Source: CAVSPO01 sp963730005 (GTDB lineage: Bacteria; Actinomycetota; Actinomycetes; Propionibacteriales; Propionibacteriaceae). Taken from it: a stretch of DNA of 64,000 bases. The stretch lies in NCBI GenBank assembly GCA_963730005.1, contig CAVSPO010000013.1, positions 190,410 to 254,409 of the forward strand, written 5' to 3'. The position numbers and the translations under genes are program-made. Below, in pieces: positions 45,261 through 54,028 of the stretch (within the stretch, counting starts at the first letter, position 1; each line of letters begins with the position of its first letter). The notes below the pieces were generated by a model. That model made no database searches. It was given only the letters and a program-made list of their open reading frames with translations, and was not told the DNA's origin.

Positions 45261-45629
45261 GTGATCATCGGGATCGGTGTCGACGTCTGTCAGGTGGCTC
45301 GCTTCGAGTCGATGATGTCACGACGCCCGCGAGTCATCGACCACCTTTTCACCGAGGCGGAGTCGAGGCTGCCCGATGGCCGGATGCGCCCAGCGCACTC
45401 CTTGGCGGCCCGATTCGCAGCGAAGGAGGCTCTCGCCAAGGCACTCGGGGCGCCGGGTGGGCTGGCTTGGCACGACGCCCAGCTGCTGTCCGGCGCCGAC
45501 TCCCGGCCCCGGTTCGAAGTGCACGGCACAGTGGCTGAGGCCCTGGCCCAGCGCGGCATCGCCAGCGTCCATGTCAGTCTGAGCCACGACGGCGGCCTGG
45601 CGACGGCTTTTGTTGTCTGCGAGAGCTGA
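45261..45629 (+). CDS. acpS: Holo-[acyl-carrier-protein] synthase
   Basis: AcpS transfers 4'-phosphopantetheine from coenzyme A to acyl carrier protein. The 122-residue product has the start GIGVDVCQVARFE with the metal-binding Asp, FAAKEALAKALG with the second ligand Glu, and VSLSHDGGLATAFV. It starts on GTG two bases after glmS. Normal length. Confidence 0.95.
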   Translation: MIIGIGVDVCQVARFESMMSRRPRVIDHLFTEAESRLPDGRMRPAHSLAARFAAKEALAKALGAPGGLAWHDAQLLSGADSRPRFEVHGTVAEALAQRGIASVHVSLSHDGGLATAFVVCES

Positions 45630-45682
45630 CCGTCCCGGTCGGGGCGGTGGTGGAAGAATGGCTGCCGGGGACAGGAGCTGAC

Positions 45683-47101
45683 ATGCAGCCGGTTTACACA
45701 GTGGCCCAGGTGCGGGACGCCGAGAACACTTTCTTCGCGGCCCACCCGGACATCGACCTGATGCAACGTGCCGCTGCGCAGGTTGCCGAGCGGGCCCTGA
45801 GCCTGCTTGAGGGTGACGGAGCGCACCAGGTGCTGGTCGCCGTCGGGCCGGGCAACAACGGTGGGGACGGGCTGTTCGCCGCCCGCGACCTGACCGAGCG
45901 GGGGGTGCGCGTCAGCTTGTGGTGCTGCGTGCCCGGCCATGTCCATGCAGCGGGTTTTGCTGCCGCTGCAGCGGCCGGCTGCCAGGTCGTCCAGGCAGCT
46001 GACGCCCTGGAGTTGCTGCCCGACGTCGACCTGGTGATCGACGCCGTGCTGGGCATCGGCGGACGCGGCGGGCTGCCCGCCGGGGTGAGCGAGTTCGCCG
46101 AGGCCTGCGAGGTTCTCGAGGTCCCGGTGCTGGCGGTGGATCTGCCGTCCGGACTGGACGCGGACAGCTGCCAGGCGGGCGTCAGCTTCTGGGCCACCGA
46201 GACCATCACGTTCGGAGGATTGAAGCTCTGCCAGGTTGCTGAGCCGGCCCGGTCACGCTGCGGCCGGGTAACGGTTGGCAACATCGGCATGGTGCCGCAG
46301 GGCTCACAGCTGGCAGTCGCTGAGCTGGCCGACGTCGCGGGTCTGTGGCCCGTGCCCGACCCGAGCAGCGACAAGTACTCCCGCGGTGTGCTGGGCATCG
46401 ACACCGGTTCGGCCCACTACCCGGGCGCAGGCGTGCTCTCCACCATCGGTGCGCTGTTCTCGGGAGCCGGCTTCATCCGCTTCTGCGGTCCCGACGAGGT
46501 GCGTCAGCTGCTCACGCACCGGACGCCCAGTGTGACGTTCGGTGAGGGCAAGGTGCAGGCCTGGCTGGTCGGCTGTGGCTGGGGCGGTGGTGATGACGAC
46601 GCCGCCCGGTTGGCCCGCCGCTGTGACGACGGCGTTCCGCTGGTTGTTGACGCGGAGGCCGTACAGCTGGTTCGAGGCCAGCCTGGCCGTGCGGGACGGG
46701 GGAGCCTGCTGACGCCGCACGCAGGTGAACTGGCGAGGTTGCTCGGTGTCTCGCGGGAGGCGGTGCATGCCGACCCGCTCACTCATGTGCGTTCGGCCGC
46801 ACAGCGTTTCGAGATCACGGTGTTGCTGAAAGGCGCCACCCAGTACATCGCGCAGCCCGACGGCCGGGTGACGATCGCTGTGGCTGGGCCGTCCTGGACT
46901 GCTCAGGCCGGCTCGGGGGACACTCTCGCCGGCATCTGCGCGACGCTGTTGGCAAGCGGGCTGTCAGCACATTGGTCGGCGGTGCTCGGCGCTTCCGTCC
47001 AGGCGCTGACAGCCCAGTCCAACCCCGGGCCGTGGCCCCCGGACGTGCTGGCGCAGCGTCTTCCCGAGGTGATCGCCGACCTGACAGAACTGGTGGGCTA
47101 A
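45683..47101 (+). CDS. nnr: Bifunctional NAD(P)H-hydrate epimerase/ADP-dependent dehydratase
   Basis: Repairs hydrated NADH and NADPH. The 472-residue product joins an N-terminal epimerase (YjeF_N) with GPGNNGGDG and a C-terminal carbohydrate kinase-like dehydratase with LLTPHAGELARLLG and the GSGDTLAG motif. The ATG at 45683 follows an AGGAG site. Its stop codon overlaps the stop of the convergent glycosyltransferase (CTAA shared). An alanine racemase gene that often follows in actinobacteria is absent. Confidence 0.95.
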   Translation: MQPVYTVAQVRDAENTFFAAHPDIDLMQRAAAQVAERALSLLEGDGAHQVLVAVGPGNNGGDGLFAARDLTERGVRVSLWCCVPGHVHAAGFAAAAAAGCQVVQAADALELLPDVDLVIDAVLGIGGRGGLPAGVSEFAEACEVLEVPVLAVDLPSGLDADSCQAGVSFWATETITFGGLKLCQVAEPARSRCGRVTVGNIGMVPQGSQLAVAELADVAGLWPVPDPSSDKYSRGVLGIDTGSAHYPGAGVLSTIGALFSGAGFIRFCGPDEVRQLLTHRTPSVTFGEGKVQAWLVGCGWGGGDDDAARLARRCDDGVPLVVDAEAVQLVRGQPGRAGRGSLLTPHAGELARLLGVSREAVHADPLTHVRSAAQRFEITVLLKGATQYIAQPDGRVTIAVAGPSWTAQAGSGDTLAGICATLLASGLSAHWSAVLGASVQALTAQSNPGPWPPDVLAQRLPEVIADLTELVG

Positions 47102-48228
47102 CCCTGGGGGAGCCGGACGCCGAGCTCGATGGCAGCCTGGTACTGCTGCACCAGCTGGGCGCAGATGGCCGGCCACGTGCGTTCCCGCACCGAGTCGCGG
47201 GCGGCTCGGCTGAAGGCGGCTCGCTTCGCGTCATCGCCGATCAGGTCACGCACGTGGTCGTGCATCGCCTTCAGGTCGCCGGGCTCATAGAGCCATCCCG
47301 TGTGCGACGGCCGCACCAGATCGATCGGGCCGCCCTTGCGGGGCGCGATCACCGGCAATCCGCTGGCCAGTGCCTCCTGGATTGCCTGTCCGAAGGTCTC
47401 GAACTCGCCCGGGTGCACGAACAGGTCGAGGCTGGCCAGGCTGACGGCCAGTTCCTCGCCCTTCAGCATCCCGGTGAACAGGGCCTGCGGCAGCTGCTGG
47501 GACAGGTCTTCCTGTTCCGGGCCGCCGCCGATGATGACCAGTCTGGTGTTGGGAACATCGGCCAGCACCGCGAGATCGTCGACCTGCTTCTCGGCGCCGA
47601 GCCGACCCATGTAGCCGATGACGCGCTCGCCATTCGGCGCCCACTGGTCATGCAGGGCCTGACTGCGCTTGCCCGGGTGGAAACGCGCGGTGTCCACACC
47701 TCGCGCCCAGATTCCGACGCGAGCAATGCCCTGCTCGATCAGCGCCTCCTGCGCCGCAGTGGACGGGGCCAGGTTGGTTGTCGCCATGTTGTGCAGACGA
47801 CGCAGGTATCGCCAGACGATCGCCTCACCAGCGGGGAAACCGTACTGGGCGACGTAGGCAGGCATGTCGGTCTGGTAGATCGCCACTGTGGGCAGCCCCA
47901 ACCTGGCTGCGGCATGCATGCCGTGATAACCGAGCGCGAACGGGGAGGCCAGGTGCACCACGTCGGGTTGGTAGTCAGCCAGAATGCGTTCAATGACAAC
48001 GCTGTTGGTGGTGGACAGCCGAAAGTCGGGGTAGAACGGCAGCGTCACGGAACCGGTTGTTTCGACAGGGAAGCCCAGATAGCTCCCCGGAACCCCTTTG
48101 GGGTCGTCAGCGCAGATCACCAAGGCGTCGTGCCCGGTCGCTCGCAGATGTTCCAGGACCCGCAGCACGGAATTGCTGACGCCGTTGATCTGGGGGAGGA
48201 ATGTTTCCGCGATGAGAGCTACTCGCAC
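47098..48228 (-). CDS. GDP-mannose-dependent alpha-mannosyltransferase (MgtA-like)
   Basis: The 376-residue GT4 enzyme has the N-terminal motif AETFLPQINGVSNSVLRVLEH, typical of actinobacterial MgtA and related mannosyltransferases, and the donor site YMGRLGAEKQVDDL with HPGEFETFGQAIQEALASGLPV. These enzymes mannosylate a glycolipid anchor at the membrane. The exact acceptor is unknown. It is read towards nnr. Confidence 0.88.
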   Translation of the reverse strand: MRVALIAETFLPQINGVSNSVLRVLEHLRATGHDALVICADDPKGVPGSYLGFPVETTGSVTLPFYPDFRLSTTNSVVIERILADYQPDVVHLASPFALGYHGMHAAARLGLPTVAIYQTDMPAYVAQYGFPAGEAIVWRYLRRLHNMATTNLAPSTAAQEALIEQGIARVGIWARGVDTARFHPGKRSQALHDQWAPNGERVIGYMGRLGAEKQVDDLAVLADVPNTRLVIIGGGPEQEDLSQQLPQALFTGMLKGEELAVSLASLDLFVHPGEFETFGQAIQEALASGLPVIAPRKGGPIDLVRPSHTGWLYEPGDLKAMHDHVRDLIGDDAKRAAFSRAARDSVRERTWPAICAQLVQQYQAAIELGVRLPQG

Positions 48229-48555
48229 GGCCCCATTCTACCGGCGCCGCGTTGTGCTCCGAAATCCCGACCCCGCCGCAGGCTGGTCCATACGTCCGGC
48301 AGCTCCGAACCAAGATGATTCGTCGATCGCAGCGGGCGGAGAGTAGAATTCATCTTCCTTGCTGCGTGGCGCTGCTGCGCAAGAGGCAGAAAGACGGGCC
48401 GCCCGCGCGCAACTCAGGTTGTGTGCACAGTAGCCGTCACCGAAGCGAGGCATGCTGATCCCCCTGAAGTGCGACACGATGGGACTTGTGTGCCGGGGCC
48501 CAATTGGGGCCATGAATCGGCCCCACTGGGCCGCAGAACAGATTGAGACACACAC
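48229..48555 (+). promoter_or_regulatory. Leader region of the DEAD-box helicase gene
   Basis: The 327-bp gap between divergent genes holds a TAGAAT box (48344-48349) that would give a leader of about 200 nt. Close to the gene, GGGGCC/GGCCCC (48506-48511 with 48519-48524) can pair, and this competes with the palindrome CCCAATTGGG (48499-48508). The glycosyltransferase promoter on the other strand should also lie here, but I see no clear box. Confidence 0.45.
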
Positions 48556-50820
48556 ATGCCACGTCCCACGCCCAAGCATCGTACGGGTGCGCCCAAGACA
48601 CATGGGAAGCCTTATCAGGCCAAAAAAAAGCAATGGGTTCGCTACGAAGACGCCCCCAAGGATGGCAACTACAAGCCGGGTCGCAAGAAGGTCGGGCCCA
48701 ATCGTGCCGAGCGCCGTGCCGCGCAGTTCGGTGATTCGGCCCAGTACCGCAGCCGCGACGGCCACGCTGGGGATGACCGTCGCGACAACGCCCGTTCGGA
48801 ACGTCGTGACGACCGCCACGGCCGCAGCTTCCCCACCCACGAGTTCCAGGAGCGTCCGGCGCGGACCTTCGACAGGGATGATCGCCCGCGCTCGCAGGGC
48901 CGCGATGATCGGTCCAGCTGGCGCGAGCGCGACGATCGGCGCGACAACAGGCAGGATGACCGGCGACAGGGCTATGGCGAGCGGGGCAGCCGTGACTTCC
49001 GTCGCGATGACCGCGATTTCCGACGTGCGGACACTGGCCCCAACCGTGTTGACCGGGGTCCCAACCGCGAGTACAGGGACGTCAACCGGGTTGACCGGGG
49101 TCCCAACCGCGAGTATAGGGACGTCAACCGTGTTGACCGGGGTCCCAACCGCGAGTACAGGGGCTTCGATCGCGACCGTGAGCCCCGTCGTGATGCCCGT
49201 GACTTCCGCAGTCAAGAGCGTGTTGAGCGGCCAGCGGCCGCCCGCGAGCGCAGCGATTCATTCGCCCGCGAGCGCAGCGAGCCAGCTGATCGCAGGCAGT
49301 ACGACCGTGGGCCGCGTCCCACCCGGAAGCCCCATGGCGATCGTCCCTACCGGGACGACCGTGGCCCATTCGAGGATCGTCGGCACCGCGACGTCCGGGG
49401 CGCCGGCTCCCGTCACTTTGAACGGGAGGACTTCGGGCGCCCCGCCGACCGGCAGCTGGGGTCCGACCAGATGGAGTGGGAGCCCGCAGCGGCCCCGGTG
49501 CTGAGCGAGCACCGGGTTGAGCATGCCGAGGGCGAGGGTTTTCGTGCCCTGGGTGTGCCGGGCGAGCTGCTCGACGTGCTCGACATGCGCGGCATCACGA
49601 GCCCCTTCCCGATCCAGTCCGCCACGATTCCGGACGCCATCGCCGGCGGCGATCTGCTCGGCAGAGGACAGACCGGGTCGGGCAAGACGCTGGCCTATTC
49701 GCTGCCCATGGTGATCCGCATCAGCAAGGATGACTCCGACCGCTGGCCGCGCGGTCTGGTGTTGGTGCCGACCCGTGAATTGGCCGTCCAGGTCGCTGAC
49801 GTGGTCAGCGTGCTGGGCTCCGCCTTGGGGTTGACCACCATCCTGGTGGCTGGCGGGATGAGCTACACGCCGCAGTTGCGGGCCTTCAAGCGTGGCGTCG
49901 ACCTGGTGGTCGCAACGCCTGGTCGCCTGATCGATTTGATGGATCAGGGCGCCGCCGATCTCAGTCACGTCATGGTCAGTGTCCTCGACGAGGCAGATCA
50001 GATGAGCGACATGGGGTTCATGCCCGACGTCAACCGAATCCTGGGCGAGGTGCCCGGTGACTCCCAGCACCTGCTGTTCAGCGCCACGCTGGACAGTGAG
50101 GTCGACAAGGTGGTCACCCGCTACCTGCACGACCCCGTGGTTCACGGCGTGGACACTGACAAGGCGACTGTCAGCACCATGACCCACCAGATCTGGCACG
50201 TCCTGCCCCAGCACAAGTACGAGCTGATCGCGCAGGCTGCCAATCGCACGGGCAAGACGTTGGTCTTCGTTCGCACCCAGAAGGGCGCCGACCGGGTCGC
50301 CGAGCAACTGCGGGCGCAGGGAGTCATGGCCGGCGCGCTGCACGGGGGGCTCACCCAAGGTGCTCGAAGCCGGGTGATGGGAGCCTTCAAACAGGGCCAG
50401 GTGCCAGTGCTGGTGGCCACCGATGTGGCTGCCCGCGGTATCGACGTCGAGGACGTTTCCCTGGTGTTGCAGGCGGACCTGCCGCACGACGCCAAGGATT
50501 ACGTGCACCGCGCCGGTCGCACTGCCCGCGCCGGCGAAAAGGGCGTGGTGGTGACCATTGTGCAGCCGCGAGAGCGTCGCACCATGGATCGTCTGGCGCG
50601 CCAGGCAGGCGTGAAGGCCGAGCCGATCCGTGTCGGCCTCGGCGACGAGCACGTCACCCAGACCACGGGCGGCACCATGCCACAGGACCCGACGCCGATC
50701 GAGGACGCGGATTACCAGGCTGTCATCGCGCCCAGAATTGGCCGGGAGAAGAAGAAGTTCCACGCTTCTCGCCGCCACGAACACCATGGTGGGCAGCGGC
50801 GAAGCTACGGTCGCAACTAG
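48556..50820 (+). CDS. DEAD-box RNA helicase with a long disordered N-terminus
   Basis: The 754-residue product unwinds RNA with ATP. Residues 1-325 are a low-complexity Arg/Asp/Gly-rich region with a 14-residue repeat (NRVDRGPNREYRDV) in two full copies and a third truncated before the last two residues. The helicase core follows: Q motif FPIQSATIP, Walker A GRGQTGSGKT (about 369-378), PTRELA, TPGRL, DEAD near 477, SAT near 511, and HRAGRTAR near 651. Most bacterial relatives carry such tails at the C-terminus. Likely roles are ribosome assembly or mRNA turnover. A long leader suggests cold control. Confidence 0.93.
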   Translation: MPRPTPKHRTGAPKTHGKPYQAKKKQWVRYEDAPKDGNYKPGRKKVGPNRAERRAAQFGDSAQYRSRDGHAGDDRRDNARSERRDDRHGRSFPTHEFQERPARTFDRDDRPRSQGRDDRSSWRERDDRRDNRQDDRRQGYGERGSRDFRRDDRDFRRADTGPNRVDRGPNREYRDVNRVDRGPNREYRDVNRVDRGPNREYRGFDRDREPRRDARDFRSQERVERPAAARERSDSFARERSEPADRRQYDRGPRPTRKPHGDRPYRDDRGPFEDRRHRDVRGAGSRHFEREDFGRPADRQLGSDQMEWEPAAAPVLSEHRVEHAEGEGFRALGVPGELLDVLDMRGITSPFPIQSATIPDAIAGGDLLGRGQTGSGKTLAYSLPMVIRISKDDSDRWPRGLVLVPTRELAVQVADVVSVLGSALGLTTILVAGGMSYTPQLRAFKRGVDLVVATPGRLIDLMDQGAADLSHVMVSVLDEADQMSDMGFMPDVNRILGEVPGDSQHLLFSATLDSEVDKVVTRYLHDPVVHGVDTDKATVSTMTHQIWHVLPQHKYELIAQAANRTGKTLVFVRTQKGADRVAEQLRAQGVMAGALHGGLTQGARSRVMGAFKQGQVPVLVATDVAARGIDVEDVSLVLQADLPHDAKDYVHRAGRTARAGEKGVVVTIVQPRERRTMDRLARQAGVKAEPIRVGLGDEHVTQTTGGTMPQDPTPIEDADYQAVIAPRIGREKKKFHASRRHEHHGGQRRSYGRN
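49042..49161 (+). repeat. 42-bp tandem repeat within the helicase gene
   Basis: Two full 42-bp units and one shortened unit are nearly identical at the DNA level (differences CGT/CGG and TAC/TAT). They encode NRVDRGPNREYRDV. Near identity shows recent expansion by slippage or recombination. Confidence 0.9.
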
Positions 50821-50827
50821 CAACCCG

Positions 50828-50833
50828 TAGGAT
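50828..50833 (+). promoter_or_regulatory. -10 box of the GNAT-TsaE gene (leaderless)
   Basis: TAGGAT, seven bases and then GTG at 50841 give the leaderless geometry. The box overlaps an ATG at 50832, which is therefore unlikely to be the start. Confidence 0.5.
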
Positions 50834-50840
50834 GCGCGAC

Positions 50841-51791
50841 GTGGACCCTGATTTGGAGCTGAGACTGGCAGTACAAGAAGACGCTGCCCTGATGCACGAC
50901 ATCATCCAGACGGCTTTCCTGGCCCGGCCAGCCTTGAACCCGCCTGCGGACGCACTCGGTGAGACCGTCGACGACGTCCGCCGCCATCTGGCAGGCTGCA
51001 CCGGCATCATCGCGAGCCGCGAGGGTACCGACATCGGGTGCCTGTTCGTCTGCCTTCATCCCGACGAACGACAGGCCAGCCTGCACCGGGTGAGCGTGCT
51101 GCCCGAGGTCAGATCGTCTGGGGTGGCCACCACCATGGTGGAGGCCGCGGCTGCCTTCGCGGTCGACCACGGTGCGCGGAAGATGTGGCTCGAGGGGCGC
51201 AAGGAACTGAAAGCTGTGGTCAGATTCTGGCAGCACCATGGGTTCGTCATCGATCACGAGATCGAGCACAGCTACATCATGATCAGGAAGCTGCCCACCC
51301 GGGTGGACGTCCCCACGGCCGATGCGATGCGGGCGCTGGGCGTGCGATTGAGCCGGCTGCTGCGTCCCGGTGACCTGCTGGTGCTCAGCGGGGAGCTGGG
51401 CGCGGGCAAGACCACCCTGACCCAAGGCCTGGGCGCTGGTCTGGACGTCGAAGGCCCTGTCATCTCGCCCACCTTCGTGCTGTCGCGCCTGCATCGCTCC
51501 AGGTGCGGCGGTCCTGATCTGGTGCACGTCGACGCCTTCCGGCTGGGCTCCGCGGCCGAACTTGAGGATCTCGATCTGGATGCCTCCACGCCCACCTCGA
51601 TCACAGTCGTCGAGTGGGGCAGCGGGATGGCCGAGGGGCTGGTGGAGTCGCGGCTGGACATCAGCATTGAGCGCAGCGGCGACCCTGATGACGAGACCCG
51701 CACCGTCCTTCTGGACGGCGTCGGCGAGCGTTGGGCCGGCATCGACCTGAGCGTTCTCTCCGACGAGGTGACGATCGGGGAGGGGCAGTGA
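50841..51791 (+). CDS. GNAT acetyltransferase fused to TsaE
   Basis: The 316-residue product joins two domains. Residues 1-155 form a GNAT fold (LHRVSVLPEVRSSGVATTMVEAAAAFA, then RFWQHHGFV). Residues 160-316 are TsaE, the ATPase that supports the TsaB-TsaD complex in making t6A37 of tRNA: P-loop ELGAGKTTL near 183-191, SPTFVL, HVDAFRL and VVEWG. GTG at 50841 is preferred because it lies seven bases after TAGGAT; ATG at 50832 is the alternative. The genes tsaB, rimI and tsaD follow, with tsaB almost overlapping. The acetyl target is unknown; rimI is separate. Confidence 0.88.
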   Translation: MDPDLELRLAVQEDAALMHDIIQTAFLARPALNPPADALGETVDDVRRHLAGCTGIIASREGTDIGCLFVCLHPDERQASLHRVSVLPEVRSSGVATTMVEAAAAFAVDHGARKMWLEGRKELKAVVRFWQHHGFVIDHEIEHSYIMIRKLPTRVDVPTADAMRALGVRLSRLLRPGDLLVLSGELGAGKTTLTQGLGAGLDVEGPVISPTFVLSRLHRSRCGGPDLVHVDAFRLGSAAELEDLDLDASTPTSITVVEWGSGMAEGLVESRLDISIERSGDPDDETRTVLLDGVGERWAGIDLSVLSDEVTIGEGQ

Positions 51792-51793
51792 GA

Positions 51794-52486
51794 ATGGTTA
51801 CGCTGGCGATCGACACTTCAACCGTGGTCTGTGCCGGGCTGGCCGTCGATGGCCGCGCGCTGGACGGGCTGGCTATCGGGGACAGTCGCTCACACGTGGA
51901 GTTGATCACACCGACGATCCAGAGGCTCCTCGCCGCCGCGGGGCTGAGCTTCGAAGACATCACGGACGTCGTGATGGGAGTCGGCCCGGGGCCATTCACT
52001 GGGCTGCGCGTCGGTATGTCCACTGCCCGCACCCTGGCCTGGACCCTCGGCCTGACCCCCAAGGGAGTCGTCAGCCTGGACGTGTTGGCCCTGCAGTGGG
52101 CGTGTTCGGACGCTGCGCCGGGCCGCGAGTTCGTGGTCGCAACCGATGCCCGGCGTCAGGAGCTCTACTGGGCGCGCTATGACGCAGCGGGACGGCGCCA
52201 GGGTGCGCCACAGGTGAGCGCGCCCACCCAGTTGCCGGACCGGCCGGTGGGCGGGCCCGGAGTGCTCGTCCATCCCGCTCTCCTGGGTGATCGCATCCAC
52301 CCGGGCGCCCCTGTGCAGCTGGACGCCGGCTTCCTGGCAGCCCATGCCGCTCAGTTGCCCGATGCTGGGGTCGAGCCGGCGTACCTGCGCAAACCGGACG
52401 CTGCCGTCGCAGCCACCAGGAAGTCCGCACTGGGTGGTGACCGTTTGGTGTTGCGTGCGCCGGTCGCCACAGACGTTCGCCGATGA
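51794..52486 (+). CDS. tsaB: tRNA threonylcarbamoyladenosine biosynthesis protein TsaB
   Basis: TsaB is the scaffold partner of TsaD in t6A synthesis. The 230-residue product has the ASKHA start LAIDTSTVVCAGLAVDG and GVGPGPFTGLRVGMSTARTLAW. The ATG at 51794 lies eight bases after AGGGG; a GTG six bases earlier overlaps the previous stop but is too close to that site. It overlaps rimI by four bases. Confidence 0.94.
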   Translation: MVTLAIDTSTVVCAGLAVDGRALDGLAIGDSRSHVELITPTIQRLLAAAGLSFEDITDVVMGVGPGPFTGLRVGMSTARTLAWTLGLTPKGVVSLDVLALQWACSDAAPGREFVVATDARRQELYWARYDAAGRRQGAPQVSAPTQLPDRPVGGPGVLVHPALLGDRIHPGAPVQLDAGFLAAHAAQLPDAGVEPAYLRKPDAAVAATRKSALGGDRLVLRAPVATDVRR

Positions 52487-52947
52487 TCCTGCAGTCGGCC
52501 GGCCCTGGCGACCTGGCGGCGCTGATGGCGCTGGAGCGGAGTGGGTTCCCTGCGGCGGAGCAGTGGAGTGAACAGTCCTACCGCGCCGAGCTGGAGGCCG
52601 ATGATCGTTTCACCGTCACCGCGCACCATCCGGGCAGCGGGCTGGTGGGGGCTGCGACTTTCCGGATCGTCCAGGACGAGACCGAGCTCTTTCGGGTGCT
52701 GGTGGCACCCGAGCATCGCGACCGCGGCGTTGCGCGGGCTCTGCTGCGGGCCGGTGTCGAGTGGGCGCGGGCCTGCGGTGCTCGCCGGATGCTGCTGGAG
52801 GTCAGCGAGGAGAACACGGCTGCGCTGCGCCTCTACGAGCGACACAGTTTCGCACCGATTGCACTGCGCCGTGACTACTACGCGCCCGGTAGGCATGCCA
52901 TCGTGATGGCGCGCGATCTCCAGGAGGAGGACACACCCCATGACTGA
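52483..52947 (+). CDS. rimI: Ribosomal protein S18-alanine N-acetyltransferase
   Basis: RimI acetylates the N-terminus of S18. The 154-residue GNAT protein has the acetyl-CoA loop VAPEHRDRGVARALLRAGV and the ending LRLYERHSFAPIALRRDYY, which is the RimI pattern. It lies between tsaB and tsaD, its conserved place, and overlaps both genes. Confidence 0.93.
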   Translation: MILQSAGPGDLAALMALERSGFPAAEQWSEQSYRAELEADDRFTVTAHHPGSGLVGAATFRIVQDETELFRVLVAPEHRDRGVARALLRAGVEWARACGARRMLLEVSEENTAALRLYERHSFAPIALRRDYYAPGRHAIVMARDLQEEDTPHD

Positions 52948-54028
52948 ACAGACCACGACGCCGGGTAGCGCCGCGCCGCCGGCCACCGGCGGTCCGCTGG
53001 TGTTGGGCATCGAGTCGAGCTGCGACGAGACCAGTGTCGCCGTCGTGCGCGGGCATCAGTTGCTGGCCAACCAGACGGCCAGCTCGGTGGAGCTGCACGC
53101 AAGATTCGGAGGCGTGGTGCCCGAGGTGGCCAGCCGCGCTCACCTGGAGGCCATCATCCCGACCCTGGACAGGGCCTGTGAGCAAGCCGGCATCGACCTG
53201 CGCGACGTGGATGGGATCGCCGTCACCGCAGGCCCCGGTCTGGTCGGGGCACTGGTCGTCGGGCTGGCCAGCGCCAAGGCGTTGGCAGCCGTCCTTGACA
53301 AGCCCCTGTACGGGCTCAACCATCTGGTCGGCCACGTCGCCGTCGACATCCTGGATCACGGCCCGCTGCCGAAGCCGACCATCTCGTTGTTGGTGTCGGG
53401 CGGGCACACGTCGCTGCTGCTGGTCAATGACATCACCGGCGACATCCGTGAGCTGGGTGGCACCATCGACGACGCCGCCGGCGAAGCCTACGACAAGGTG
53501 GCGCGGCTGCTGGGGTTGGGCTACCCGGGCGGACCTGTCATCGACCGGGCGGCCCAGCTGGGCAACCCGAAGGCGATCGCCTTTCCGCGCGGGCTGACCG
53601 CCAAGCACGACCTCGACAAGCACCGGTTCGATTTCAGTTTCTCGGGCCTCAAGACCTCCGTGGCCCGCTGGGTGGAACGTGCCGAGCGGGACGGGGTTGA
53701 GATCCCGATCAACGATGTCGCAGCCTCCTTCCAGGAGGCAGTCGCCGACGTCATATCAGCCAAGACCATCGACGCCTGCCGGCACTTCGGCATCGGCCAC
53801 GTGGTGATGGGTGGGGGAGTCGCGGCCAATTCCCGGCTCCGCACCCTGCTGGAGGAACGCGCCACCGCCGCGGGCATTGTGCTGCGCCGCCCGCGGCCTG
53901 GCCTGTGCACCGACAACGGGGCGATGATCGCGGTGCTGGGCTCCGAGGTGATCACGGCAGGACGCAAGCCGTCGCGGCTGGACATCTCGGCTGACTCCGG
54001 AATGCCCGTGCACACCGTCGTCGCCTGA
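52940..54028 (+). CDS. tsaD: tRNA N6-adenosine threonylcarbamoyltransferase TsaD
   Basis: TsaD transfers threonylcarbamoyl to A37 of tRNAs that read ANN codons. The 362-residue product has LGIESSCDETSVAVV, the metal-binding NHLVGHVA, SGGHTSLLLV and MGGGVAANSRLR. It carries about 20 additional residues at the N-terminus rich in Thr, Pro and Ala. A 19-bp tandem duplication covers its stop codon. Confidence 0.96.
   Translation: MTEQTTTPGSAAPPATGGPLVLGIESSCDETSVAVVRGHQLLANQTASSVELHARFGGVVPEVASRAHLEAIIPTLDRACEQAGIDLRDVDGIAVTAGPGLVGALVVGLASAKALAAVLDKPLYGLNHLVGHVAVDILDHGPLPKPTISLLVSGGHTSLLLVNDITGDIRELGGTIDDAAGEAYDKVARLLGLGYPGGPVIDRAAQLGNPKAIAFPRGLTAKHDLDKHRFDFSFSGLKTSVARWVERAERDGVEIPINDVAASFQEAVADVISAKTIDACRHFGIGHVVMGGGVAANSRLRTLLEERATAAGIVLRRPRPGLCTDNGAMIAVLGSEVITAGRKPSRLDISADSGMPVHTVVA

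Noticed and set aside
49042..49161. Tandem repeat as a CRISPR-like array
   Set aside because: The repeats are contiguous, have no spacers and keep the reading frame of the helicase.
50832..50840. ATG at 50832 as the start of GNAT-TsaE
   Set aside because: It lies inside a TAGGAT box that fits a leaderless start at GTG 50841; it remains a possible alternative if transcription begins upstream.
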